Part shown: positions 49,630 through 59,369 of the stretch, in pieces
Numbering within the stretch: position 1 is the first letter of the stretch
Layout of the letters: each line of letters opens with the position of its first letter
Origin: Comamonas sp. JUb58
GTDB taxonomy: Bacteria > Pseudomonadota > Gammaproteobacteria > Burkholderiales > Burkholderiaceae_C
Reading direction: 5' to 3'
Assembly (NCBI RefSeq): GCF_004364775.1
Contig: NZ_SOAL01000007.1
Coordinates: 124,001-188,000 of the forward strand
Length of the DNA: 64,000 bases
Made by a program: the position numbers and the translations under genes
Notes under the pieces: model-generated
Told to the model about the DNA's origin: nothing
Seen by the model: only the letters and a program-made list of their open reading frames with translations
Databases searched by the model: none

Positions 49630-52008
49630 GTGGCTGTTGCACCTTCGCACCATCGCACCTGGCAAAAAAAGCTCGCCCGTGAAGCGCGGCTGAGATTTGT
49701 CGGTGGCTTGTGCGTGGGTCTGCCTGGGGTGGCGGCGCGCCTGCGTGCTGAGCTGCTCCAGATCATGGCGCGGCCCAGCACCGATCCCGCCCGCTCGCAT
49801 GTGGCGCTGTCCGCCGCCATTGCCGAGTTTGACAGCCGCCAGCAAGCCTGGCTGGACAGCGCCAACAAGCTGCTGCGCCAAAGCCTGCTGGCAGGCGAGC
49901 CGGCTCCCGAGCCGATAGCCGCACCTCCCACCATCACCAGCTTTGAGCTGGTCAGCAACGAAGCCATCGAAGGCCGCATCATCGCATCGCGCCTGGCTGC
50001 CTTGCTGCTGGAACTGGTAGCGCTGGAGCTGGACAGCGTGCGCCGCGTGACCCAATTCCTGGAAGACCAGGAGCTGGGCCCCGCCGATGCGCTGCGCCCC
50101 GAGACCTGGTGCCTGCGCCTGATCGAGGCCTGGGAAGCCGCCGGCCTCAGCCGCAAGACCCTGGACCTGCTCTGGACGCCGATGCTCGAAGCGCTGGCGC
50201 CCCTGGGCATCAGCGGCTACACCGCCGTGGGGCGCTTCTATGACGAACAAGGCGCAGCGACTGAAGACGAGCTGCGCAGCTACCGCATCAAACGCACTGA
50301 AAGCGAACGCCATGCGCCGGCCGCTGCAGCTGTGGCTGCTGCCGCCGCGCATCCGATGGGTGGCATGGCCGCTGCCCAAGCCGCAGCTGCTGCGGCTGGC
50401 GCCGCCTCGGGAGCTGCCAGCATGCCCTCGGGCTTGATGCCGGCCGGCGGTGCAGCCCCCGGCTTGCTGGCCATGGGCGCCGCCCGCCAGAAGAACCAGG
50501 GCGTGCTGGCGCAGCTGCGTGGCTTTTTGCAGAACGTGGCCGGTGGCCGCTCTAATGGCGGTCCGACATCGGTGCGTGCCTCCCTCGGCGAGGCCGGTGG
50601 CTATGTGATCTCGCCAGCGCTGCAGCATGCGCTGGTGTCGCCGCCTACGGCGATCCAGTCGGCCTGGTTCCATACCGCGCCGGCCGATGACGATTATGAC
50701 GCCGTCCAGGTGGTGGCGCCGGTGGCGCTGGCGGTGCGCCAGCAGTCCTCGGCACTCAAGAGCGTGGCCTCGTCCGACGAGGAAAAGGCGATCATCGAGA
50801 TCATCGCCTTGATGTTCCAGAGCATCCTGAACGAAGACCGCATCCCGGCCGGTATCCGCATCTGGTTTGCGCGCCTGCAGGTGCCGGTGCTGCGCGTGGC
50901 GCTGGCCGAGCCCGCCTTCTTCAACGACACGGAACACCCGGCACGCCAGCTGATCGACCGCATGGGTGCCTGCGTGCTGGGCTTTGAGGCCGCTGCACTC
51001 AATGGCACCACCTTGGAAGCCGAGGTCAAGCGGGTGGTGCAGGTCATCGAGCAGTACCCGGACACCGGCAGCCGCGTGTTCCAGCTGGTGCTCAAGGAAT
51101 TCCAGAAATTCCTCGAAAAGAACCTGACTGGCCAGACCGCCACCGCGCGCGAGCTGGTCAGCCTGGCCCAGCAGATCGAGCAAAAGGAAACGCTGGCCAT
51201 CCAGTACACCATCCAGCTGCGCGACATGCTGCTGGAGATGCCGGTGGACAGCGATGTGCGGGAGTTCCTGTTCAAGCAGTGGTCCGATGTGCTGGCGATG
51301 TCGGCCATCCGCTTTGGCGCCGAGCACGAGAACACGCAAAAATTCAAGAAGGCTGCGCTGGACCTGGTCTGGTCGGCATCTGCCAAGCCCAGCAAGGAAG
51401 AGCGCGCCCGGGTGATCCGCCAGCTGCCGCTTTTGCAAACCGTGCTGCGCCAGGGCCTGACCTTATCCAATATGGTGGGCGAGCGCCAGGACGAGATGAT
51501 CAAAAGCCTGATGGACATCGTGGCCGAGGCCTTCCTGGCCAAGACCAATGAGATCCCGCAGGAGCGCATCATTGCGCTGGCAGAGCGCCTGGCCCACCTC
51601 GAAGACGCGCTCGACGAGGTCGTAACCGAGGAATACCCGCTCAGCGCCGAGAGCATCGAGCTGATGCTGGGCATCGATACCAGCAGCATCCAGGTGATTG
51701 CCGACGATGGTGCGCTGGTGCAGCCCGAGGTGCTGGAGTGGGCGAAGAACCTGTCGCTGGGCAACTGGTTCCTGCTGGACCACAATGCCAGCCTGCTGCA
51801 GGTGCAGTATGTCTGGCACAGCCAGCACAAGCAGCTGCAGCTGTTTGCGGCGCTGAGCGGCTCCTGCTTCCTCTTCCAGATGCGGCGCATGGGGCACTAC
51901 CTGCAAGCCGGCCTGCTGCTGCCGCGCGATGCCGAAGGCATCACCGCCCGCGCCGCGCGCGATGCGCTGGCCAAGATCGAGGCCAACCCCGAGCGGCTGC
52001 TGCAGTAA
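49630..52008 (+). CDS. DUF1631 family protein
   Basis: This 792-residue, largely helical protein belongs to DUF1631 (some databases carry an old, doubtful thymidine phosphorylase label). There is no signal peptide or membrane helix. The N-terminal part (1-220) and the C-terminal part (about 330-792) are conserved in type; between them is an Ala/Gly/Pro-rich low-complexity linker (about 228-290, with AAAVAAAAAHPMGGM). Near the C-terminus NWFLLDHNASLLQVQYVW resembles a PilZ-like beta segment, seen in many DUF1631 proteins, so c-di-GMP binding is possible but unproven. The start is a GTG with GGGATGGGA upstream. It follows secF by 29 bases and converges on dprA. Confidence 0.85.
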   Translation: MAVAPSHHRTWQKKLAREARLRFVGGLCVGLPGVAARLRAELLQIMARPSTDPARSHVALSAAIAEFDSRQQAWLDSANKLLRQSLLAGEPAPEPIAAPPTITSFELVSNEAIEGRIIASRLAALLLELVALELDSVRRVTQFLEDQELGPADALRPETWCLRLIEAWEAAGLSRKTLDLLWTPMLEALAPLGISGYTAVGRFYDEQGAATEDELRSYRIKRTESERHAPAAAAVAAAAAHPMGGMAAAQAAAAAAGAASGAASMPSGLMPAGGAAPGLLAMGAARQKNQGVLAQLRGFLQNVAGGRSNGGPTSVRASLGEAGGYVISPALQHALVSPPTAIQSAWFHTAPADDDYDAVQVVAPVALAVRQQSSALKSVASSDEEKAIIEIIALMFQSILNEDRIPAGIRIWFARLQVPVLRVALAEPAFFNDTEHPARQLIDRMGACVLGFEAAALNGTTLEAEVKRVVQVIEQYPDTGSRVFQLVLKEFQKFLEKNLTGQTATARELVSLAQQIEQKETLAIQYTIQLRDMLLEMPVDSDVREFLFKQWSDVLAMSAIRFGAEHENTQKFKKAALDLVWSASAKPSKEERARVIRQLPLLQTVLRQGLTLSNMVGERQDEMIKSLMDIVAEAFLAKTNEIPQERIIALAERLAHLEDALDEVVTEEYPLSAESIELMLGIDTSSIQVIADDGALVQPEVLEWAKNLSLGNWFLLDHNASLLQVQYVWHSQHKQLQLFAALSGSCFLFQMRRMGHYLQAGLLLPRDAEGITARAARDALAKIEANPERLLQ

Positions 52009-52020
52009 TCGGCTGCGGGC

Positions 52021-53205
52021 CTAGCCTGCCGCCAGGCGCTGAAACAAGCCGCCCGGGAGGCGCGCCACCTGACCTTTGAGCTCCAGCTCTAGCAGTTGAA
52101 TCTGCAGACTGGCGATATCGATGCCGGTGCGGCTGCACAGGCTGTCCAGATCCACCGGGTCAAAACCAAGCGCCTGCAGCAAGCCCGGGTCTTCTGTGCT
52201 GGCACCGCTCGCCGCTGCGCCACGCGAATCCTTGGGCTTGGATGCTGTGGATGTGGATGTGGGTGTGGGGGTGGTAGCCATACCCAACGCCGGCAGCTCT
52301 TCCAGAATATCTTCCACCGACTCCACCAGCTTGGCGCCTTGTCGGATCAGCGCATGGCAGCCCTTGCTTTGCGGCGCATGGATCGAGCCGGGAATCGCGA
52401 AGACCTCGCGCCCCTGTTCGCTGGCCAGCCGGGCGGTGACCAGGGAGCCCGAAGCAGTAGCAGCCTCGACCACCAAGGTGCCGCTGGCCAGACCGGCAAT
52501 CAGGCGGTTGCGTTTAGGAAAGTTCTGCGCCAGCGGCGGGGTGCCCAGGTGGTACTCGCTGACGATCCAGCCCTGCTCGGCAATCTGCCCGGCCAGCTGG
52601 TGGTTGGCGCGGGGGTAGACCCGGTCGATGCCGGTGCCGATCACGGCAATCGTGGCGGGCTCTTGGCCGGTGACGGCCTCCAGCGCGCCGGCATGGGCAG
52701 CTGCATCAATGCCCAACGCCATGCCCGAGACAACGGTGACGCCCTGGCGCACCAGGGTCTGGGCAAATGCCCGGGCATTGAGGGCGCCCTGGGGCGTGGG
52801 GTTGCGGCTGCCGACCATCGCCAGTGCCTTGCGCGGCCAGACCAGGCCTTGCGCGCCAAACCAGCGGCTGTGGCCGGTGATGTAGAGCAGCACCGGCGGA
52901 TCAGCGGTTTCAAGCAGGGATGGGGGGTAGTCGGCATCACCCAGGGTGAGCACATGCCGTTGCAAGGGCGCGGGGGCGGTGGTCAGCCAGGTCCAGGTTG
53001 CTGTCTGCAGCGCTTGCAGCTCGGGGCTGGGGGCGTGCAGCGCCTGGGCCTGCGCGGGGGTGATGCAGGTCTCCAACGCGGCGCTGCTCTGGGCCAGCAC
53101 CTCCGCCGGCAAGCCAAAGCGCGCCAGCAAGCGCCGGATGGCGGTATTGCCCAGGCCGGGCGTGGCGCTCAAGCGTAACCAGTCGTGCAACTCTTGTTCA
53201 GTCAT
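52021..53205 (-). CDS. dprA: DNA processing protein DprA
   Basis: DprA/Smf (394 residues) binds incoming single-stranded DNA during natural transformation and loads RecA. It has an N-terminal helical domain, a Rossmann-like core (MVGSRNPTPQG, VVSGMALGIDAAAHAGAL, TIAVIGTGIDRVYPRANHQL, FPKRNRLIAGL, EVFAIPGSIHAPQSKGCH) and a C-terminal winged-helix domain of the DprA_WH type (LCSRTGIDIASLQIQLLELE). A variable Thr/Ser-rich linker lies at about 310-335. With type IV pili present, a complete transformation route is conceivable, but dprA is also common in non-competent species. It follows the LysM gene by 30 bases on the same strand. Confidence 0.95.
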   Translation of the reverse strand: MTEQELHDWLRLSATPGLGNTAIRRLLARFGLPAEVLAQSSAALETCITPAQAQALHAPSPELQALQTATWTWLTTAPAPLQRHVLTLGDADYPPSLLETADPPVLLYITGHSRWFGAQGLVWPRKALAMVGSRNPTPQGALNARAFAQTLVRQGVTVVSGMALGIDAAAHAGALEAVTGQEPATIAVIGTGIDRVYPRANHQLAGQIAEQGWIVSEYHLGTPPLAQNFPKRNRLIAGLASGTLVVEAATASGSLVTARLASEQGREVFAIPGSIHAPQSKGCHALIRQGAKLVESVEDILEELPALGMATTPTPTSTSTASKPKDSRGAAASGASTEDPGLLQALGFDPVDLDSLCSRTGIDIASLQIQLLELELKGQVARLPGGLFQRLAAG

Positions 53206-53235
53206 GGGCAAGAGCCGCTTTCCCGGTCAAGCCTG

Positions 53236-54459
53236 TCAGGGGCGGTAGTCGGGCGAGATCAGGGAGTCACCCACCTTCACGCCTTCCTTAGCTTCCAGAA
53301 TCAGTGCGTAGGACACCTTGTCGAAGCTGCGGAAGACCATGGCCAGGCCATTGGCCTCATTGGGCAGCTTGATGACGGTCTGGTCGCTGTCGGTCTTGTC
53401 CTTGATGCGCGCGCCGCGTGTCATCAGGCGGAAGACATGGCCGAGCTCTACGCCGTCGGCCTGGCCGCGGTTGATGGCGATCACGTTGTTGCGCGATGCA
53501 TAGGCCACGCTGTTGCTGCCATAGATGGACACGACACTGCCTTGCAGGTGCTCATCGGGCGCATGCGGCACATAGCTGGTGACGTTGACGCGTGGCATCG
53601 GCAGCAGCTTGTCACCAATGCGGATTTCTTCCTTCACCGAGGTAATGTCCAGCGATGCCGGCACCGGATCGGTGTGGGCATTGCCCTTGACGTCGAGCGT
53701 TGTCTCTTGGCGCTCGCCAGCCATCAGCTGCACCTTGCCCAGGTACTGGGCTTCGTAGCCCAGCACGGCATTGGTCTCGGGGTCGACCATGGGCACCGCA
53801 TTGCGGAACACGCGGTAGTACTGGCGCTCCTGGCCCATTTCCAGCGACTGGTCGGCCGAACGGCCATAAACGCGGTCGCCAGGCGACAGCAGCGCGCGCT
53901 CCTGCGCGGCACCAACCAGACGCGGGGCCTTTTCGCTCTCGCCAGCGCCCAGCACTTCGGGCTCGACCAGGAAGGCCTCGATCAAACGCTGGTTGACGGC
54001 GGGCAGGGCGGTGCCGGACAGGCTTTCGCTGCGCACGCGCGGCGAGATGCGGATGACTTCGTCCTCCCCCGAGCGCGAGGTAACCAGGCGCGCCATGCCA
54101 TTGCGGCGCTCCAGGTACAGGGTCTGGCCGGGGTAGATCAGGTGGGGGTTGGCGATGGACTGCAGGTTCATGCCCCACAGTGCGGGCCAGCGCCAGGGCT
54201 GCTGCAGGTAGACGCGGGAGATGTCCCAGAGCGTGTCACCGCGCTTGACGACATAGGTATCGGGTGCATTGGCGACCAGGTCGGCCTCGGGGATGCCCTG
54301 CGCCGCCACTTGCTGGGCGGTGCTGCGCTGCTGCGCGGTGACCGGCAACTGCGCTGCCGGGGTGGCGGCCCAGGCACTCATGCCTGCGCAGGCCATGCAG
54401 GCGACTGCAACGGCGCTGCTGCGCAGCTGGTGGAACAGGGGCGTGGTGGATGCTCGCAT
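53236..54459 (-). CDS. Secreted LysM-domain protein
   Basis: This 407-residue protein has a signal peptide (about 1-31, ending SAWA) and a single LysM domain (YVVKRGDTLWDISRVYLQQP to about residue 115, with NPHLIYPGQTLYL) that binds peptidoglycan. The remaining 290 residues have no named domain that I recognise but include a repeated beta-rich pattern and GDKLLPMPR. It would work in the periplasm. The ATG has AGAGGGAGT upstream. This gene before dprA, divergent from def-fmt, is a frequent arrangement in betaproteobacteria; the functional link is unknown. Confidence 0.87.
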   Translation of the reverse strand: MRASTTPLFHQLRSSAVAVACMACAGMSAWAATPAAQLPVTAQQRSTAQQVAAQGIPEADLVANAPDTYVVKRGDTLWDISRVYLQQPWRWPALWGMNLQSIANPHLIYPGQTLYLERRNGMARLVTSRSGEDEVIRISPRVRSESLSGTALPAVNQRLIEAFLVEPEVLGAGESEKAPRLVGAAQERALLSPGDRVYGRSADQSLEMGQERQYYRVFRNAVPMVDPETNAVLGYEAQYLGKVQLMAGERQETTLDVKGNAHTDPVPASLDITSVKEEIRIGDKLLPMPRVNVTSYVPHAPDEHLQGSVVSIYGSNSVAYASRNNVIAINRGQADGVELGHVFRLMTRGARIKDKTDSDQTVIKLPNEANGLAMVFRSFDKVSYALILEAKEGVKVGDSLISPDYRP

Positions 54460-54547
54460 GGCCGGGTGACTCCCTCTCAGTCGCTGTCAGGCCATAGTGG
54501 GCCTGCTGTCAATGTTTGTAATTGCCTCTGATTCTCGGGCCAAGCCC

Positions 54548-54559
54548 TTGATCGATCAA
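54548..54559. repeat. 12-bp palindrome between the LysM gene and def
   Basis: TTGATCGATCAA is an exact palindrome in the 171-base divergent gap. It may be a regulator site or chance. A TTGACA hexamer on the minus strand (54512-54507) has no convincing -10 partner. Confidence 0.25.
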
Positions 54560-54630
54560 TGATTATTGCAAGCCATCTGGGCATTGAAGCGCAAAAGTGG
54601 CGAAAATAACGACATTCAAGAGCGAAAACT

Positions 54631-55152
54631 ATGTCTATCCTCCCGATTCTCTGCTACCCCGATCCCCGTCTGCACAAGGTCGCCAAGCCCGTGGCCGTGG
54701 TCGATGACCGCATCCGTACCCTGGTCCAGGACATGCTGGCCACCATGTACGACGCCAGCGGTATCGGCCTGGCAGCCACGCAGATCGACGTGCATGAGCG
54801 CGTGGTGGTGATCGACGTCTCCGAAGAGCGCAACGAGCCCATGACCATCATCAACCCGGAAATCCTCTGGGCCAGCGATGAAAAGCAGGTGGGTGACGAA
54901 GGCTGCCTGTCCGTGCCCGGCATTTATGACGGTGTCGAGCGTTCGGTGGCGGTCAAGATCAAGGCACTCGACGAGAACGGCAACAGCCGCGAGATCGACG
55001 CCGAAGGCCTGCTGGCCATCTGCATCCAGCATGAAATGGACCACCTGCTGGGCAAGGTGTTTGTCGAATACCTGTCGCCACTCAAGCGCAACCGCATCAA
55101 GTCCAAGCTGGTCAAGCAGCAAAAGCGCGAACTGGCCGACGCCAAGGGCTGA
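54631..55152 (+). CDS. def: Peptide deformylase
   Basis: Def (173 residues) removes the formyl group from nascent proteins. The three family motifs are complete: GIGLAATQ (44-51), EGCLSVPG with C92, and QHEMDHL with H134, E135 and H138. The cysteine and histidines bind the metal, and the glutamate is catalytic. The start is the ATG before [13 protein letters not shown]. It heads a transcript with a lipoprotein gene and fmt, the enzyme that adds the same formyl group to initiator tRNA. Confidence 0.98.
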   Translation: MSILPILCYPDPRLHKVAKPVAVVDDRIRTLVQDMLATMYDASGIGLAATQIDVHERVVVIDVSEERNEPMTIINPEILWASDEKQVGDEGCLSVPGIYDGVERSVAVKIKALDENGNSREIDAEGLLAICIQHEMDHLLGKVFVEYLSPLKRNRIKSKLVKQQKRELADAKG

Positions 55153-55153
55153 T

Positions 55154-55678
55154 ATGGGCACGACGCGATCTTCACGGAGCTGGCTGCCTGGCCGCGCGTG
55201 GGGCGCGATGGCGCTGTTCGTACTGTGCACAGCCCTGGCTGGCTGTGCCTATCCCACCCAGTTCAAGCCCGGCACCCCGCAGCAGGAGGTGCTGAGCAAG
55301 CTGGGCCCTGCCAATACCGTCAAAAAGCTTGACGATGGAGGTGAGCGCTGGCTTTACACCACCCAGCCGATGGGGCGCGAGGCCTACCAGCTGCGCTTTG
55401 CTGCCGATGGCCAGCTGCAGACGACCACCCAGGTGCTGAGTGCCGAGAACTTTGGTGCCATCCCGCTGGGCCAGTTCAGGCAGCAGCAGCTGTTGCAGGA
55501 TTTTGGCCCGCCGATGGAAATCACCTCGGTCTGGAGCTTCAAGGGACAGGTCTGGACCTACCGATTCTGGGACAATGGCATCAAGCGATTCGCGCATGTG
55601 CATATCGATCCGCAAGGTGTGGTGCAAAAGCTGATGTTCATCGATGAACCTTTGCCCGAGCCCCGCCAGCGAGACTGA
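55154..55678 (+). CDS. Small outer-membrane lipoprotein, BamE/SmpA-like
   Basis: This 174-residue protein has a lipoprotein signal with a long basic n-region (TTRSSRSWLPGR) and the lipobox LAGC (cysteine 31). The mature part starts AYPTQFKPGTPQQEVLSKLGPA, where the G-x-x-x-x-E-V-x-x-x-L-G-x-P-like pattern is that of the SmpA/BamE fold, and is followed by WLYTTQPMGRE and a second, weaker copy near WTYRFWDNGIK. A role in outer-membrane assembly is possible but unproven. The ATG is one base after the def stop, so translation is probably coupled. fmt begins 51 bases downstream. Confidence 0.75.
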   Translation: MGTTRSSRSWLPGRAWGAMALFVLCTALAGCAYPTQFKPGTPQQEVLSKLGPANTVKKLDDGGERWLYTTQPMGREAYQLRFAADGQLQTTTQVLSAENFGAIPLGQFRQQQLLQDFGPPMEITSVWSFKGQVWTYRFWDNGIKRFAHVHIDPQGVVQKLMFIDEPLPEPRQRD

Positions 55679-55729
55679 TGTCCCCGCTGCGCGCCCCTGA
55701 TCGCAGCTTGCCCCCTATCCTCAAAAGAC

Positions 55730-56713
55730 ATGAAAGTAGTTTTTGCCGGCACGCCGGAATTTGCCCGTGTGGCCCTGGAGCAGTTGCTGGCCGCCGGTCA
55801 CGAAGTGCCGCTGGTACTGACCCAGCCCGACCGGCCCGCCGGCCGTGGCATGAAGCTGCAAGCCTCCCCCGTCAAACAATGCGCGCTGGCGCACGGCATT
55901 GCCGTCAGCCAGCCGCTCAGCCTGCGCCTGGATGGCAAATACCCCGAAGACGCCGCCGCAGCACGTGAAGCGCTACTGGCCGCCCAACCGGATGTGATGG
56001 TGGTAGCGGCCTATGGCCTGATCCTGCCGCAATGGGTGCTGGATTTGCCCGCCAAGGGCTGCCTCAACATCCACGCCAGCCTGCTGCCACGCTGGCGCGG
56101 TGCGGCCCCCATCCACCGTGCCATCGAAGCGGGCGATGCCCAGACCGGCGTCACCATCATGCAGATGGATGCGGGCCTGGATACCGGCGACATGTGCCTG
56201 GTGGAAGCGCTGGACATTGCCGCCCAGGACACCACCGCTAGCCTGCACGACAAGCTGGCACCGCTGGGCGGCCGCATGCTGGTGCAGGCGCTGGCCTTGA
56301 GCGCCGAGGGCCGCTTGCAGCGCGAGCCGCAACCGGCAGAAGGCATCACCTACGCGCACAAGATCGAAAAGGCCGAAAGCGCCATCGACTGGGCGCTGAG
56401 CGCCGAGCAGATTGACCGCCGCGTGCGCGCCTTCAACCCCTTCCCGGCTGCGTCGACCCGCGTCGGTGATGAAGTGGTCAAGATTTGGGCAGCGCAGCCC
56501 GAGCGGCATTCGCCCGCCGATGCCGTCCCCGGCCAGGTGCTGGCGGCCGATGGCCAGGGCATTGTGGTGGCCTGCGGCGAAGCTGCCTTGCGCATCAGCG
56601 AGCTGCAGCGGCCCGGTGGCAAGCGCTTGAAGGCGGCAGATTTTCTGCGCGGCCATGCGCTGCAACCCGGCCAGGTGTTGGGTGACGACAGGCTCCCCGT
56701 GGCGGCTCCATGA
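55730..56713 (+). CDS. fmt: Methionyl-tRNA formyltransferase
   Basis: Fmt (327 residues) formylates Met-tRNA for initiation with 10-formyltetrahydrofolate. The catalytic Rossmann domain has [17 protein letters not shown] at the start, QPDRPAGRG, and the signature [25 protein letters not shown] with the catalytic Asn and His; the GLDTGDMC segment follows. The C-terminal OB-like domain (about 210-327, with [12 protein letters not shown]) binds tRNA. It overlaps azlC by 4 bases. Confidence 0.97.
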   Translation: MKVVFAGTPEFARVALEQLLAAGHEVPLVLTQPDRPAGRGMKLQASPVKQCALAHGIAVSQPLSLRLDGKYPEDAAAAREALLAAQPDVMVVAAYGLILPQWVLDLPAKGCLNIHASLLPRWRGAAPIHRAIEAGDAQTGVTIMQMDAGLDTGDMCLVEALDIAAQDTTASLHDKLAPLGGRMLVQALALSAEGRLQREPQPAEGITYAHKIEKAESAIDWALSAEQIDRRVRAFNPFPAASTRVGDEVVKIWAAQPERHSPADAVPGQVLAADGQGIVVACGEAALRISELQRPGGKRLKAADFLRGHALQPGQVLGDDRLPVAAP

Positions 56714-57534
56714 GCCTGCACCACCGGCGCCGCGCCATCGATCACCCCAGTTTCCGTGCCGGCGTGGTCGACATGTCCGGCACGGCCGTGGGCATTGCGG
56801 CCTGGGCGCTGGTGACCGGCGTGGCCATGGTCAAAGCGGGTATTTCCGCCCCCATGGCCATCTTCATGTCGCTGGTGGTCTATGCCGGCAGCGCCCAACT
56901 GGCCGTGCTGCCGCTGATGGCCATGGGCTCGCCGATGTGGGTGGTCTGGTTCACCGCCGCCTGCGTGAACCTGCGCTTTGTCATTCTGTCGAGCATGTGG
57001 CGCAGCTATTTTGCGCACCTGCCGCTCTGGCACCGGCTCTGCATTGGCTATTTCAGCGGTGATGTGATCTTTGTCGCCTTCATGCGCCGCTACACCGCGC
57101 CGGTGGCCAAGCCCCAGCAGGTCTACTACTTCTGGGGTGCCTCGTCGCTCAACTTCATCACCTGGCAGGGCTTTTCGATTGCCGGCATCTTGCTGGCCAA
57201 TGTGGTGCCGCTGGAGTGGGGCCTGGGCTTTGCCGGCGTGCTGGCGCTGCTGGGCGTGCTGTACTCGATGCTGATCGACCGCGCCACCAAGGTGGCGGCG
57301 CTGGTGGCGGCGACGGCGGCGATTGCGGCCTATGGCATTCCGCTCAAGCTCAATATCCTGGTGGCGATTGCCTGCGCAGTGACCATCGGCCTCCTGGTCG
57401 AGGCGGTGGACCAGCGCGGCCGCAAGCCCAAGATCGTGGTCGTAGCCAAGAACAAACCCCTGCCATCGCCCGGGCCCGAGCAGCCCGACGATGGCACCAC
57501 GGCCGTGCCCGTGCGTGAGGAGCATGTGCGATGA
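56710..57534 (+). CDS. azlC: AzlC family branched-chain amino acid exporter, large subunit
   Basis: This 274-residue membrane protein has about six to eight helices and the AzlC features [20 protein letters not shown] and [17 protein letters not shown]. AzlC pairs with the small AzlD protein to export branched-chain amino acids (or, in relatives, methionine), as in BrnFE. The ATG overlaps the fmt stop by 4 bases and its own stop overlaps azlD by 4, so the pair is translationally linked. The last 35 residues are hydrophilic and Pro-rich. The link with fmt is probably only positional. Confidence 0.88.
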   Translation: MSLHHRRRAIDHPSFRAGVVDMSGTAVGIAAWALVTGVAMVKAGISAPMAIFMSLVVYAGSAQLAVLPLMAMGSPMWVVWFTAACVNLRFVILSSMWRSYFAHLPLWHRLCIGYFSGDVIFVAFMRRYTAPVAKPQQVYYFWGASSLNFITWQGFSIAGILLANVVPLEWGLGFAGVLALLGVLYSMLIDRATKVAALVAATAAIAAYGIPLKLNILVAIACAVTIGLLVEAVDQRGRKPKIVVVAKNKPLPSPGPEQPDDGTTAVPVREEHVR

Positions 57535-57875
57535 GCCAGGACGACTGGGATCTGCTCTACCAGCTGACAGCCATTGTGGGCCTGACCATCATCACCGTGG
57601 TCACCCGTGCGTTCTTCATGATTCCGAAGAACGAGCTGCCCTTGCCCGACTGGCTCAAGCGTGGCCTCAAATACGCCCCGCTGGCCGCCTTGATGGCCGT
57701 CATTGCGCCCGAGCTCCTGATGGTCAAGGGCGAGCTGACCAAGACCCTGCTCGATGCCCGCATTCCGGCAGTGATCTGCGCGACCATTTATTACTTCAAG
57801 AAGCGCGGCATCCTGGGCACGATTGTGGTCGGCATGGCGGTCTACCTGCCTTTGCATATCGGCCTGGGTTGGTAA
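57531..57875 (+). CDS. azlD: AzlD family amino acid exporter, small subunit
   Basis: This 114-residue protein has four hydrophobic helices and the AzlD features [21 protein letters not shown] and [19 protein letters not shown]. It forms the exporter with AzlC, encoded just upstream with a 4-base ATGA overlap. It is the last gene of the def-fmt-azlCD run; pgk downstream has a separate promoter. Confidence 0.88.
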   Translation: MSQDDWDLLYQLTAIVGLTIITVVTRAFFMIPKNELPLPDWLKRGLKYAPLAALMAVIAPELLMVKGELTKTLLDARIPAVICATIYYFKKRGILGTIVVGMAVYLPLHIGLGW

Positions 57876-57907
57876 ACCTTCAGAGAGACGCCGGCGCGAC
57901 CGCCCGC

Positions 57908-57936
57908 TTGGGAGAGGCTGGACAGGCCTCTACAAT
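57908..57936 (+). promoter_or_regulatory. Sigma70 promoter of pgk
   Basis: TTGGGA (57908-57913) and TACAAT (57931-57936) are separated by exactly 17 bases; four of six and five of six positions match consensus. Transcription would start about 60 bases before the pgk ATG. Confidence 0.6.
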
Positions 57937-58002
57937 GGCGGCCATGCGCAGGCCCCTGCATGGCGCGCGCCCCGGTTTCTAGACTCTTTGGTATCCATTC
58001 CC

Positions 58003-59196
58003 ATGAACATCCTTCGTTTCTCCGACCTGTGTGCCCAAGGCAAGGTGCAAGGCCAACGCGTTTTTATCCGCTCCGATCTGAATGTGCCGCTCAACGACGC
58101 GGGCGAAATCACCGAAGACACGCGCGTGCGTGCCTCGGTGCCGGCCATCGAGATGGCCCTGAAGGCCGGCGCTGCCGTGATGGTGACCAGCCACCTGGGC
58201 CGCCCCGCCGAGGGCGCCTTCAAGCCCGAGGACTCGCTCGCCCCCGTCGCCCAGCGCCTGGGCCAGCTGCTGGGCCGCGAAGTGCCACTGGTCGCTGACT
58301 GGGTCGATGGCGTCAACGTGGCACCCGGCCAGGTCGTGATGCTGGAGAACTGCCGCACCAATGTTGGCGAGAAGAAAAACCTGCCCGCGCTGGCACAAAA
58401 GCTGGCCCAGCTCTGCGACATCTATGTGAACGACGCCTTTGGCACGGCCCACCGCGCCGAAGGCACGACCTATGGCATCGCCGAGTACGCCAAGATCGCC
58501 TGCGCCGGCCCGCTGCTGTCGGCCGAGATCGATGCCATCACCAAGGCCCTGGCAGCGCCGGCGCGTCCGCTGGTGGCCATCGTTGCAGGCTCCAAGGTGT
58601 CGACCAAGCTGACCATTCTGCAGTCGCTGTCCAGCAAGGTAGACCAGCTGATCGTTGGCGGCGGTATTGCCAACACCTTCATGCTGGCTGCAGGCCTGAA
58701 CATCGGCAAGTCGCTGGCCGAGGCCGACCTGGTGGGCGATGCCAAGGCGGTGATCGATGCCATGGCCGCACGCGGCGCCAATGTGCCTATTCCTACCGAT
58801 GTCGTCGTCGCCAAGACCTTTGCGGCCGATGCTGTGGCCACCATCAAGCCGGCCACCGAGGTGGCCGATGATGACCTGATCCTGGATATCGGCCCAGAGA
58901 CGGCCGCGCGCCTGGCCGAGCAGCTCAAGAAGGCTGGCACCATCGTCTGGAATGGCCCGGTGGGCGTGTTCGAGTTTGATGCCTTTGCCCACGGCACCGA
59001 AACCCTGGCCAAGGCCATTGCCCAGTCGCCCGCCTTCAGCATTGCCGGCGGTGGCGACACCTTGGCGGCCATTGCCAAGTACGGCATCGAAGACAAGATT
59101 GGTTATATCTCCACTGGCGGCGGTGCTTTCTTGGAGGTATTGGAAGGCAAGACCTTGCCAGCCTTCGAGATTCTGCAAAAACGCGCGGCGGGCTGA
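58003..59196 (+). CDS. pgk: Phosphoglycerate kinase
   Basis: Pgk (397 residues) makes ATP from 1,3-bisphosphoglycerate in glycolysis and works in reverse in gluconeogenesis. N-terminal substrate-domain motifs are [25 protein letters not shown] and [14 protein letters not shown]; the C-terminal nucleotide domain has [26 protein letters not shown] and GGGDTLAAI. The start is the ATG before NILRFSDL; it has no clear ribosome binding site. An inverted repeat follows the stop. Confidence 0.97.
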   Translation: MNILRFSDLCAQGKVQGQRVFIRSDLNVPLNDAGEITEDTRVRASVPAIEMALKAGAAVMVTSHLGRPAEGAFKPEDSLAPVAQRLGQLLGREVPLVADWVDGVNVAPGQVVMLENCRTNVGEKKNLPALAQKLAQLCDIYVNDAFGTAHRAEGTTYGIAEYAKIACAGPLLSAEIDAITKALAAPARPLVAIVAGSKVSTKLTILQSLSSKVDQLIVGGGIANTFMLAAGLNIGKSLAEADLVGDAKAVIDAMAARGANVPIPTDVVVAKTFAADAVATIKPATEVADDDLILDIGPETAARLAEQLKKAGTIVWNGPVGVFEFDAFAHGTETLAKAIAQSPAFSIAGGGDTLAAIAKYGIEDKIGYISTGGGAFLEVLEGKTLPAFEILQKRAAG

Positions 59197-59221
59197 TTTA
59201 TTTCAGCCGACAAGGGCTGGT

Positions 59222-59273
59222 TCCAAAGTGTGAGCAAAAACAACAAAATGCGCGGCTCTGCTCGCACTTTGGA
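59222..59273 (+). terminator. Long inverted repeat after pgk, probable terminator
   Basis: TCCAAAGTGTGAGCA (59222-59236) pairs over 15 bases, one of them a G-U wobble, with TGCTCGCACTTTGGA (59259-59273). The loop is 22 bases. Only a weak T run (TCGTTTC) follows, so it may end or stabilise the pgk message. Confidence 0.5.
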
Positions 59274-59369
59274 TCGTTTCACTTGTCTTGATACCACCAC
59301 ATCTACAACAATGGATGCAAGCCTGGGCGGGTGTTGGCCCGTCGGCTATCTAATTCCGAGGAGGGAAAC

